Assembly: GCA_001574975.1 (NCBI GenBank)
Contig: KQ965791.1
Coordinates: forward strand, 10,623-74,622
Direction: 5' to 3'
DNA length: 64,000 bases
Source: Gonapodya prolifera JEL478
Taxonomy: Eukaryota > Monoblepharomycota > Monoblepharidomycetes > Monoblepharidales > Gonapodyaceae
Shown here: in pieces, positions 36,401 to 47,259 of the stretch
How positions within the stretch are numbered: the stretch's first letter is position 1
Layout of the letters: every line of letters starts with the position of its first letter
Notes under the pieces: model-generated
Seen by the model: the letters and a program-made list of their open reading frames with translations, nothing else
What the model was told of the DNA's origin: nothing
Database searches by the model: none
Program-made: the position numbers and the translations under genes

Positions 36401-38730
36401 TTTTGAGAATCAGGTTTCAGACAAATGAAGCTACCAAGATTCCACGCAAACACAAAATGTGCAAACAGCTCATTTATCAAACTTTTTACCCTGCCCACAT
36501 ACGTACTTTTTTCAGACAAATGCACATTTCTTTGGGAACATCTCAAAATTAAAATATAGACCTGATATCAATTCACACTTGTCTTTAAAGTGTAAGGAGC
36601 GCTAGAATCACAGAAGCTGCATTGTGAATAACGTTTTAAAAGTTGGAACCCCTGCAGTCACAAGTGCATGGAGTTGTGTACCTGTCATGCATATGTCAGA
36701 AAGTGAGGTATGTTAATGAAATCACTGTTGCCAATACAGCTTGGAGCAGGCAGTAAGAGCTTTTCTGCATGGTAAGATGAGAAGAATTTGCTATCATTTC
36801 CTCTGTAGGTTTTCACAAACCCAGTTCAGCCCTAGTTAAGCCCATTTCAAGCTCATTCTGTAGATTTTTTTTTCTATTTTTCTTATTTTGTGGCGCGCCT
36901 TCTGAATGAGTTGTAAACATTGTTATTATTTGTAAAATACTATTTTCTCCTGAACCAGCTTATTTGATGCAAATTTCATTTGTGACCTTGATAAGTAGGT
37001 GTGTTTTCCTACTGGGAGTTATGTATGAGTATTATTCCTGTGCAGGGAATTGTATCCCAGCTATGCAGTTCCAAATTATTGTGTTCAAGACTAACAGATA
37101 TGCAAATAATTCTCAAACTTAACGTGTTAAGAGTTCCACAATTCCAACCAGTTGCTCCTCCAAATTTTGGCAGTCTGCCTTGATACCTCAACATTTGACA
37201 TGGATTGCTTACCAACCTACAATTTTGCATTCCACTATTTTCAAACTAATCTTGAATTGCTCTCCTGTGGTTAATAAATGTTATGACAGTCATGGACTTC
37301 TTTTGTCAAAAGAAAGACTGCAAAATAAAAAATTTTGATGCTCATAGCAGCTGCCAATAAATCATTCACCATTCACATGACCTCAAATAAAAATTTCAAT
37401 TATACCATTGCAAGTTTTTAAAATACTTTAAAAAAAAGCTTTTTAGATAAGATGAGTATTCCCAGTAATCTTCTTGGGACCATGGTTTTGATTATTTCAA
37501 GTCGTTTTCTCACCTCATTGATTATCATTATCTAAGGCTGGTAAGATCTCCTGGGGAAATTTCATGATTTCTTCAGCACCACCTTTCCAGTAGAAATGTG
37601 GAACATCAAAAGCTTTGTCACACTTTAACCCTGTTGCAACCAGTGCCACTATAGGCACTCCTAAAAGTCCTCATATAAACTCACCAAGCAGCATTGCACA
37701 AGGCAGAGCTTTTTGCACACAAGTATTTTGTACTTTATGGGAAAACCTAAGTTTGTGAAGGGATGGAGTTGTGCCAATGAGTGATTCAGACACCACAATT
37801 CTTCCATCTGAAGGGACATGACTCAAGATTTTACTCAATACAATTTGCTCATAGTTGAAAGAAATAATTTATCTCCTAGAAACTTTTTGATATGTGTGGT
37901 TCCAAGTGTTTCCACTCCAACTTTCAGGGTGCCACAAAACTCCAAACCACAGGTGGAACACCTGAGAGTATGAGTCTCCCACTTGAGGTCATGAAACGTT
38001 TACTCATTTCCCCTGCAGCACTTGATCTTACAGGGAATCTGTTGATTTGAAGGGACCCTCTCCACACAATACAGTTCACTCTCAAAGTCTTTAAAATTAC
38101 ATGGAAATTCCTCTGCTACCTAATCTATGTTTGCTTCCCCAGGAGGAAAAGACGGGGGCTTTGCAATCTGAAAAACGTCTAGTCTGAGTGCCACTTTTTG
38201 GGCACTACCTGGTTGTGAAAGGGCTAAACTTGCATACTCCAAAAGCAAAAGGAAGTCAGCTTTGGGACCCAATTTGGTGGCCTCTTTCTTTTCCGTATCT
38301 CTCACCACAGGGCAGTGCGGTGGCTAGACCAGTGGTAAGCTTTACAAACTTAATTACCACAGTCATGTTCCACACCTTGCATGGCTGGTAAAACCCTCTT
38401 TGGGTAAATATTCCAACCTTGGCTATTGTGTTCAATCCTAGCAGCTGTGACTTATGAGCACACTTTGGGTGAAAAGTAGGAAACAGGAAGGAAATTTCAG
38501 CAGTGACACATTTTTTGCATCTGTACAAGGCACCAACACAAAGTGGTGCTCCCAATTAATCGTATCTTCAAATCTCCTTGATTATCTATTATTGGCCTTT
38601 ACTAACTGGGCAGTTCCTACCGCTCAGTCAAGAGATCTTCTACTTTCCTTCAAAAATTATACAAGAAAATCCATTTACATTTTAACAACACCTTGCATAC
38701 AAAATGGTGCACTGGCAACAAGACCAGATC
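36401..38730. other. AT-rich region without recognised genes
   Basis: Only short shadow frames and low-complexity T- and A-rich stretches are visible (for example around 36.86 and 37.43 kb). It is probably degraded repeat sequence. Composition changes to GC-richer coding DNA within RRN3, near 38.9 kb. Confidence 0.4.
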
Positions 38731-40829
38731 TCACAGCAGTGACCCAACAACGTCTGCAACATCGGCCGAGTTTTCTGAGCTGGTATCAGAACCAACCGAC
38801 TCAATGTCATCATCAACGTCTGTAGACCAATGCCGAAATATGTCATCAATGTAGATTCTGGATTTGACCAAGTTGTAAGGATCAACTGAAAATATTATTC
38901 TTGATTATGAAACCAGGATGTCGTGTCATGCACGCCCACTCACAGGGATAAAGCTCCAAAAGCAAAGCGATGCTGCTTTGCCCTGAGCCGTTCACGGTAC
39001 TCGGAGTTTCCGAACTCATTGCACCTGGCGGAGATGTTTCCTCATCGACTGCCAACCAGAAGAAATCCGATTCATGCGCCAGCCTGAGAAACTCATTGAC
39101 AGTTGTTTGTGGACAAACCTTCGGGACACTTTGTTAAAACTGCGAAAACGGTATCACAGCCCAGTTTCAACATTACCTTAAGGGGTTCCCACTTAGAGAG
39201 GATGACTCTCTTAAGCACATGAAGCTCCGTGGAAAAGTGGGCACTGGTGCCACCGAGTAGCAGCTCCTCCCACCGAAAGATCAAAGCGTACAAGACCGCT
39301 TGAACGACCGAGTAGAACACACGAGAATCCACCATAACGGATGGGGAGGTATTCCGAGTGACGAAAAGATCGGCCCAGCCAAGTAAGATCTGAAGAGTGG
39401 CCTGCACTCCAGTCTGAGAGACATAGGCGGCTCGAGCGATATAAGACCCGGCATAGGCCGCCGCAGTCATACGAATATGGACTGGTGCATGATCGTCCAA
39501 AACCATGGAGCATAACAGGGACAGAAAATCATTTGAGTGGGACGAGCTGAGCGAACATCCGTAAAAGATTAAGAACTGAGTGTAGCGGCTTCGGTGGGTT
39601 GTCAAAACTTTGCGCTCAAATATTGTGAGAAGATCTTGCATGATTGCCTCCCGAGAGCCAGCGTCGGGTTTCATACGGAAAGCCGAAGGTGCCGCCCTCT
39701 GAGAACCTGCAAGCATGGCAAACATAATGGCCAGCATTTTATCTAGCTTCGCCAACATGTCTGCAAAATCGATAGCAGCAGGTGACAGTTCCACATCCAT
39801 ATCACTTTCACCGTCGGAATCCAGGTCTTCCGGGAAGACATCATCACCGGCGTCCTGATCGAGTAAAGTGAGTGCAGTCGATGCTTCTGCTTTGGCAGCG
39901 ATATCATCATTCTTCTCCATGGCGTGTCTGACCTCCTCAATTTCATCCTCCGTTAGCTCCTCCACCTCAACTTGTATCGCAACCTGCCCCACACACCACG
40001 AAAGTGTTTCCAATCAGAAACGAGCCACAAAAAACTTCGCGCATAGAACTCTTACATCGATATCGAGGAGTTTTTCCACAATCAGCAGAAGTAGCGGGTA
40101 CTGGAGCACCCTAGCATATCGTGCCACCCGAAGAGCGTTCTCCAAGAAGCGCGTCTGCACCGTGATATCCTCCCTCCGATGTGGAAATGCTCTCGTAAAA
40201 ATTGGCACAAGAACGCTCGCGGCGGTGGGTACAAGATCCAGAATATGTTCCAGAGAAAGGTGAGAACCTTCCAGGAGTCCAACATCAACGTTTGCTGCCA
40301 CCGACAATAGATTGTCAGTGGAGAGAAGCTGCCGTTCAGCAAGTTGAATTCATACTCACGATCTCTGAATGTCCGAACGAGCGATTCAAGCACCAAGGGA
40401 AGATAAAACGGGTGGGCACTCGCCAATCCACACACAAAGCGAATGAAGACGTCTCTGAATCCTGTCCCCTGCGATGCCCAGTCCATGTCAAGCAACGCGG
40501 TAACCAGATCCGTATGGCGCTGGTCGAATGATGGCACGAGCAGATTGAACGCTCTTAACCAGAGACTGTAATTGGGGTCGGTGGTCGTGGAGGAGGATTT
40601 GTTCCGAAAAAGCTCAACGACCTTGCTATAGCTGGCATCGTTTGCTCTCTTTGTGGTTTGCAAATTGAGTTTCAAGAAAACTCGGAAAGGAGACACGAGG
40701 ACCCACCTCGAGTGTCTGGGCAGCGAATTCTACAGTACTCCACAGCTCCAGAGGTAGCTCCAGCACATTGGGCAAGTGATTTGTCTTTTGCTGTCCAACA
40801 GCAAGCTCGTTCAGCGCCCAAGACACCAT
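38731..40829 (-). CDS. RRN3: RRN3/TIF-IA, RNA polymerase I initiation factor
   Basis: RRN3 bridges RNA polymerase I to the core factor at rDNA promoters. It is a HEAT-repeat protein. Minus-strand exons give MVSWALNELAVGQQKTNHL (start 40829), LRAFNLLVPSF followed by LLDMDWASQGTGFRDVFIRF and GLASAHPFYLPLVLESL (40.6-40.4 kb), LEHILDLVPTAASVLVPIFT (40.25 kb), an acidic insert (DDVFPEDLDSDGESDMDVEL, 39.8 kb), THRSRYTQFLIFYGCS (39.59 kb), KRVILSKWEPLKVMLKLGCD (39.2 kb), VCPQTTVNEFLRLAHESDFF (39.1 kb) and FDPYNLVKSRIYIDDIFRHW (38.87 kb). The stop is at 38733-38731. The acidic insert is typical of the family. It begins about 94 bp downstream of the VMA7 stop, in the same orientation. The exact start is tentative. 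Confidence 0.92.
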
Positions 40830-40922
40830 CTTGGGAGAAGATTCGTTTTTTGTCTTGGCCAAAGCGATGAGGCCACGATCTCACATTCATTACTGAACAC
40901 TTTATTATCATTATTGAAGCAA

Positions 40923-41873
40923 TTACGAACCATCGAAAAGACGTTGTACACGCTTCAGTACAGAGTCTAGGGCGCGACGACAAATAGGTGATGCAACATA
41001 TTAAAACGCCGACATGCCAACGCACCTTTGGAAGGGTCATATGGGTGGTCCTTGGAGGGAATTTCCAAGATCGTGGGGAAGGCTTGGTCGTGGTCATCGA
41101 TAGCTTGTCGGATTTCATCCGCGACCTGCACCGAACAAGTGGGGACATTGACAAGCGTGAAAAGGAGAGGTCCATATGTAACAAGCTCCTTCTTTCAACG
41201 AACGTGCTGGTTGATGAGAATGATAGCAACGTCCCGTCTCCGCAAGAACTCGTTGAAAGTCTCCTCGACTTTCGCAATCGGCGTCTCTGTTGGAGGAATA
41301 GAGAAAATAAGAACACACCCGAAGACATTACATCCAAAGCATTCCGCTTCTCTCTTTCAGCCTCGTGCCCGTCCCGCCGAGTTGTCGGTACAACACAGTA
41401 AGAAGTCCGAGTTCTCTCGCGCTCCAGCAACTTACTGCCATCCACAACAAGGAAGTTGCTCTTTTGTTTGCTATCAATGTGGCCTACGCCAGCAAGAAGC
41501 AGCCCCGTGACCGTGTCCTTGAGGGGCCAACAGGATGAAATGAAACACCGGTCCCACGTTCAAGCAATCCCAATATAGACCAAGAACAGTGCGCAACAAA
41601 GCGATGGAAAAGGGGTTTCCACGACAGAAAGAAGCGGTCAGAACGTCAGGGTCTGGATTCCACAAGCTGGAGCGCACGCACCTCATCCCCGATAACCGCG
41701 ATCAGATTGCGCTGGAAGAGACGAAGACGGTAGAGCACAGGTTGAGCTGATACCGCGAGGACTCGAGTCGATTGAGCTTGCCTCTTTGAGTGACATGATG
41801 GGGGACAGGCGCAATTGAAAGAATGCCTCACATGTATGAAAGAGCAGCGAGCACCCTCAGCCCGGCTCTCCAA
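40923..41873 (-). CDS. VMA7: V-type ATPase subunit F (VMA7)
   Basis: Subunit F belongs to the central stalk of the V1 sector of the vacuolar proton pump. Five exons follow in order: RNLIAVIGDE (41.7 kb), DTVTGLLLAGVGHIDSKQKS ending NFLVVDG (41.5 kb), TPIAKVEETFNEFLRRRDVA ending IILINQH (41.3-41.2 kb), VADEIRQAIDDHDQAFPTIL ending EIPSKDHPYDPSK (41.12-41.03 kb) and DSVLKRVQRLFDGS with stop at 40925-40923. These cover the family from end to end (about 120 residues in relatives). The first exon has no ATG in the RNLIAV frame in this window. A short upstream exon, perhaps using the ATG near 41798, is likely, so the 5' limit given is the edge of the open frame, not a proven start. Confidence 0.93.
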
Positions 41874-42011
41874 CTGGCGAAATTATGAAATTTAGAATAC
41901 AGGGATTGTACATTACAGCTACGATGACGTTTTCGTCTCTAACGGCAACATTCGGGTCTCCAAGGTCCAAGGTCCATCTCTCCCAACATCCGCAACACCC
42001 CCTCATACAAA

Positions 42012-45000
42012 TCAATATCTCGAGCTCCTGTCAAACGCCTTCTTCTGAATCTCAATCAACTTCTCCATCGCTTCCTCCAGCTTCTCCTTCTTCTCCTGCA
42101 ACTCCAAATGCCGCCTAATCTGCGGGTTCTGTTTCGCGAAGTCCTGGATCTCGTCCTTGGACAGGTCGTAGTACAAGCGGTTGTCCACCTCCCTCGGGAA
42201 CTGGAAGAAAAAGTCGGTTAGAAGCTCAACCTGTAGGAACATGGCCGCCGACGCGGCAAGCTTCTCCGCGATTGCGGTGTAGAACACCTCGGGGCAGCAC
42301 GTCTTGGCATCAGTCGACCGGCACGCACCGGAGCGCAAGAACTGAATGCGAGATTTCAGAATGACTGTTTGTTGTCGTAGAGACAACGCCTCACGGGCCT
42401 TTTCCAACAGGAGTGTGTTGATTCGGGGGGAAGCATCAGCATGGCGCTCAAGGGGAGGTGGGGGTGCAGGTGCAGGCGGCGCTGCATCTTTCTTCTCCGT
42501 TGATGTCGCAGCAGCCACTTCAGTCGGCTTAGGAACAGAGCCCGCCCCCCCGAGCATCCGCTGCCACCACGAGGGTTCAGCCGGCGCGACCGCTGCAGGC
42601 GCCAACGCTGCCGACCCTCCCGCCTCACGCTGCCTCCTCGCGGCCTCTACGCGCGCACGTTCCTGTCTTGCCTGATTCTCCAAGTGGGTCATGGCCATCC
42701 GCAGCCGCCTCCGTCCTACCTGGGACTTGATACTCTGCAGCATGGCTGTCTTCTCCTTGAGCTGGTCTTCGAGCGTGGCCACGGCGCGGCCTGCGGCGTC
42801 GCTCCATTCCGATTGGTTGACATCCACCTCGAACTTGTAGGGTTTGATGTTGTTCTCGACCTGAGGCGAGAGAGATAGCGGCGGGTGTGTGAGATGCAAA
42901 ATCAAGCACCACTCCCGCCGGCCCACCACCCAACGCGAATCACACGCTCACCTGATCCACCGTCGCATGGAACTTACTCCTAACCAACCCGGCCGCAAAG
43001 TCCAAAATCTTCTTCCGCGCCTCAGGGTGGTACACAAACGGCTCCTGCGAAGTGATATCCTCCACAGTCCTCTGCAACGTATCCACCACCAGCTGCGTCG
43101 TCAGACGCCCCACCCCGCTCTTCGTGAGCGCCGACGCGCCAAGGTCCACCTTCGCCGTCCACAGCGGCTCGTCAACACACCCTCTCGGAAACTCCGTGGT
43201 AACACCGGGCTCGGCGTAGTACACCTGCGCGCACACATCAAGCACGCGCCGCTGCAGGGCCTTGCGGACTGCCTCGCGGACTTCTTGCTTGCCGAATGCG
43301 GCCACGAAGGCCTTGAACCGCTGCTTGACGCCGTCGACGGCGTCGGCGGCGTACGACTCGGCCGAGACCCGGCGGTCGTCGTACTGCACCTTGAACGCGT
43401 AGTTTGTCTCCTCGAGCTCGCGCTCCACTGCGTCGGCGACGGTTGTCAGGGAGGACGACATCACTTGTTCCAGCACCGAGACGAGCTTGCGCCGCAGCGA
43501 GGCAACGCCGACGGACAAGTCGCGCGCGGAGAAGGACGGGTGTTGTCGGAAGTAGTCGTCATTGGCGACCACGACCGCGCCGCCCGCACTGGGCGCTGGA
43601 GGGGCGGGGGCGCGGGTGGCGAGGGCCTGAGACGTGCCCGACCCGGCACCACTCGAAGCAGCGTCGTCACCGCGCGGTTGTACGCCCTTCGAGCCACCTC
43701 CGGGCGCCTTACACACAACCCCGACATACCCCAAATGCAACGCATAGTCTTGATTCCTCAACAAACTGGCCGCGTAACTAGGCTCGACCAGATCCATCTT
43801 CGTGAGCACGCCAATCGTCCTCACACCCATGGGATCGGCCCTCCTACTGGCCCTGAGCGCCTCCGAATTCGCCAAATCCACATCCGCAGAACTGACGGCC
43901 AGTATCACATTATCCCTCTCGATATATCTTTCGCACAGCTCGGCGATCCGCGCCTTGAGCTCCGCGGGCTGGCGCCGCGTCGTGACGGCGATGTACCCCG
44001 GCAAGTCGACGAGTGTCAGGTCAGGCACACGGGGGGAGTGGATGCGCAGCTCGATGGGTGTTGAGGAGACAACTTCGTGGTCGGGCACGGCGGCGTTCAG
44101 GTCAGCGAGCGTGCGCGCGACGGCGGCGAAGTCGGTTATGTGGGAGAGCCCGAGTTGAGGGAATTCGGCGTATTCGGTGGGTGGGGATCCGGAGGTGGAG
44201 GAGGAGGATGCGGGGGTGTGGATGAGCGTGAGTTCGATGGGGCGGCGGGTCACCATGTTGGTGCCCCTGTCGACGTCGGTTCACGGTTCACGGTTGGTGC
44301 GATGGGTGATGGTAGGATGGTCGCGGTTGGAGGTGTGGCGGGAAAAGCAATGCGAATCGTTCAGTGATCGACAAATTGGGCAGGGGATATCCTCCACTTG
44401 CGCATCCCTCTTCGACGACTCTTATCCATCCTCACCAACCTCCAACCCCCAACCTCCACCGCGCTCCCCTCTTCGATTCCTTTCCCACGTTCGACAACCC
44501 CCACCCCCACCCCTCCCAGACACACCCCACGCCTAACGAAAACTCACTTTGGCAAAAACTCCCTCCCGACAATGGCCTCCAACACCGAACTCTTTCCCGA
44601 GCTCTGACTGCCCACGACGACAATCGAAGGCAGATGCAACGCGCTGTCCCCATCGGCGCCTGCTCCTGCGTTGCCTGACCCGGTATCGACTGACTTGAGA
44701 ATATTGCGCACCTCGATCAACTTGCGCGTCAGGTCTGAGAACTCGTCCGCGGGCAGAGAGGATCCAGACGCAGACGACGCAGCCCCCGCTCCACCATGCC
44801 TTCTCGACCTTCGCTTCGCTTCCTCAGCCGCGGCTTCCTCTTCCCTCCTCTTCATTTCGTTCTCCTCCCTCAACGCCGCCGCCGCGAGTGCAGCCGCCGC
44901 GGCCTTCTCCTCATCGTCATGGCGCCTCTTCCGCTGCTCTTCTTCCTCTCTCTGGCGGTCCTTTTCGGCCTTGACTCTCGCCTCCTCCTCGTCCCTCTCG

Positions 45001-45978
45001 CGCTGCTCGGCCTCCTTGCGTTCCCTCGCCTCGCGGCGTTCCTGATCCTCGAGGGCGCGCCGCTCGGACCGTTCTTTGGAGTTGGCGTCGATGGATTTGA
45101 GGAAATCTTTGGCGGAGTCGAGACCGCGGTTGAGCCAGCCCAGGGCGGGGTTTTGGGACAGTTCTTCGATTTTGGTGCCCACGTAGGCGATGCCGCCTTT
45201 TTGAGGGCGGGCGTGGGTAGAGGGGAGGGCGTTGAGAAGGGTTAGGCAGTGGTAGAGGAAGGAGAACGACAAAATACGGCAGGACACAACGTTAGGGTCA
45301 CGCATTCCTTCTTGTTCAAACGGCAGAGACGCTCAAACGACCAATCACCCTCAGTCCCGTCAACCGCATTGACACTCCGCGGAATCAAATGCCGTCCCTG
45401 AAAGGATCCCATGTCTGACAGCGACAGTGTCTGCGTGGGGTGCAGTTGTTTTACTTCCGGCACACGCATCGACACTCCCCATCACGCACCAACACGTGTC
45501 GTTTGTCAGCAACAGACACTCTAGTCAAACGACCACTGCGCGAGGGATCATCAGCCTCTGGCGGAGACCTCGTGTTTGGACGAGTTTCTTCCATTCCTTC
45601 GGACTCGCTTCACTCGCCGAGCTCGATTCCATTCCACTCCACTCCACTTCATTCCATTCCATTCCATCACGCAGGCAGCCCACACTCACCAGCCGCGAGC
45701 CCGCCCAACGCGAGCGGGATCCTCACGAGCGAGGATGAAACACCAGGAATGTCCGACGACGAATCCGTGAAAAACGACCGTCCCCTCGCCCTCTGCGCGT
45801 GCGATGTGTTGTTGAATGCGAATCTTGCACGTGAAAAGAACGTGCGAGTGGAAGTGGAGTCGAACCTCGACAGGGGGAGAGCCATGCGCGACAGACGGGA
45901 TGCGAGGGAGAATGACGTGCGCGTGATCGCGTGCAGTGCGTGCGTGGGCGGAAGCGGGCGAAGGGGACGCAGCGACAT
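42012..45978 (-). CDS. MGM1: MGM1/OPA1 mitochondrial dynamin-like GTPase
   Basis: MGM1/OPA1 fuses and shapes the mitochondrial inner membrane. Exon 1 (45978 to about 45688) gives an Arg/Ser-rich mitochondrial presequence and the start of a membrane anchor ([16 protein letters not shown]). Exon 2 (about 45209-44573) continues with [14 protein letters not shown], a long charged coiled coil, and the P-loop [20 protein letters not shown]. Exon 3 (about 44267-42950) has [10 protein letters not shown] (G3), [17 protein letters not shown] and [14 protein letters not shown] (G4, TKMD), then the dynamin middle region. Exon 4 (about 42.86-42.01 kb) holds the stalk/assembly region, ending [10 protein letters not shown]. 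Junction phases fit: the first intron restores G-G, and the intron after the P-loop restores K-G before TNMVTRRP. A proline/alanine-rich insert lies near 42.45 kb. Identity is secure. Confidence 0.95.
45625..45666. repeat. ATTCC pentamer microsatellite in MGM1 intron 1
   Basis: About eight copies of ATTCC and its variants (ACTCC, ACTTC) lie just downstream, in gene sense, of the MGM1 exon 1 donor site. Confidence 0.7.
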
Positions 45979-47259
45979 CGTGGGGATGCGACTGCGAGGG
46001 AGGGTGAAGCCACAGGAAGTGTGACGTGGGTGGTCTGTGCATGTGCCACGTATGTGGTAATGTTGGTGACAGTTGCAGTCTCTCCACACGTCACATGCCA
46101 AGTCTCCAGACTCAATTGCACGACTATTGCTCGCAAGCAGACTGAAGTTGGAGTGGTGGGTGGGGGCCGGCTCAATTTCTGGCTTAGCCGGCGCACCTCC
46201 CACAATCTCAGTAATGTGTTTGAAACCAGATGGAAATCTGAGTTGTACAAAATGTGCGTTCTAGGCAATTAGCTACGCTTTGTGCACTCCAAGGTGATGG
46301 AGGTCCCAACTGCAAAATTGGCAGGGCTAACGCCAGCATTCCTCAGAGCTGGCATTTGCCCTGCCAATTCTGCAAAAAGGCTCCTGTGAACTTGAAATTG
46401 CACCAACAGATGAAAATTATGATGGTACAGCTTTTTGTCTCTTCACAGTGCCAGAATACTTCGCTGCTCATGTGAATATGCCCAGTACAAAACTGTGCCC
46501 AGACTGTTGCAGTGCAGTCGCCCGGCCTTCGTCTCGCCGTAGATTGCACTAGCCACATACAATTACTCGCGGTCTTTCCGACTATGTCGTGGGTAAATGC
46601 AATTGAATACAGTGTCTCCTTTCCCATAAATGTCGCCGACGTGCAACGGACGTCATCGGGGACACCCTGGTCACGCTCGGCGCGGTCGCTAATCCGGACA
46701 GTGAGCCGTTCAAGAACGACGCGGAAGTGAATGTTCTGTTGGGTGTGTGGGGGAGGCTATCTGGGGTTCCAACTGTGCGTTTGATCAGTATCGCCGCCAG
46801 GTTACGTGTGTGATCAGTAGGGAGCTCACCGCTGTACGTCTCTCCCTAGCGCGCATTCCAGGCGACAGGTGTCGCCAAATTGGATGGCGAGGCACGTACG
46901 ACACGGATGCGTTCTTGAGATGCGTCGCTGTCGAGAAGGCTGAGGTGATATGGACGAGGAATGGGGGACAGTTGTAGAAGAAGTTGCCACCAACGTTTGT
47001 CTCTGAGCGTGTTGGAGGAGTTGAGGTGAATCTAATGAGTCGCAGACAAGGGACTGTAGCATCGGATAGGGAGCTGACCTTGTCTTAAATTGAAGTTGTG
47101 ACCACCCTCGAGCACCAGCAAGGTCCCTTATTTTCCCAAGACTGTAAACGATGAGCGCTGGTCTCCGAGGAAGAAAAGAAAGCGCGGGCGAACGCATCCC
47201 ATGGACACCACTATTGTGAACCGCGGTCATTAGCAACCACCACTCACCCACATCCCACA
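45979..47259. promoter_or_regulatory. Divergent intergenic region between MGM1 and DCN1
   Basis: This is about 1.3 kb containing both promoters. It holds a strong hairpin at 46312-46373 (listed separately) and a protein-like plus-strand fragment at 46652-46813 (VIGDTLVTLGAVANPD, later LLGVWGRLSGVP). That fragment has no start in frame and may be an exon or relic of an unidentified gene. No TATA box is clear. Confidence 0.45.
46312..46373. repeat. Long hairpin (26-bp stem, 10-nt loop)
   Basis: The left arm 46312-46337 and right arm 46348-46373 are reverse complements at 23 of 26 positions, around the loop ATTCCTCAGA. It could be a small-RNA precursor, a tiny inverted-repeat element or a terminator-like structure. 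Nothing shows which. Confidence 0.7.

Noticed and set aside
42889-44064. Long plus-strand open frame (391 residues) opposite MGM1
   Set aside because: It is a GC-rich shadow of MGM1 exons. It is rich in Arg, His and Gly with no domain, while the minus strand has clear dynamin motifs.
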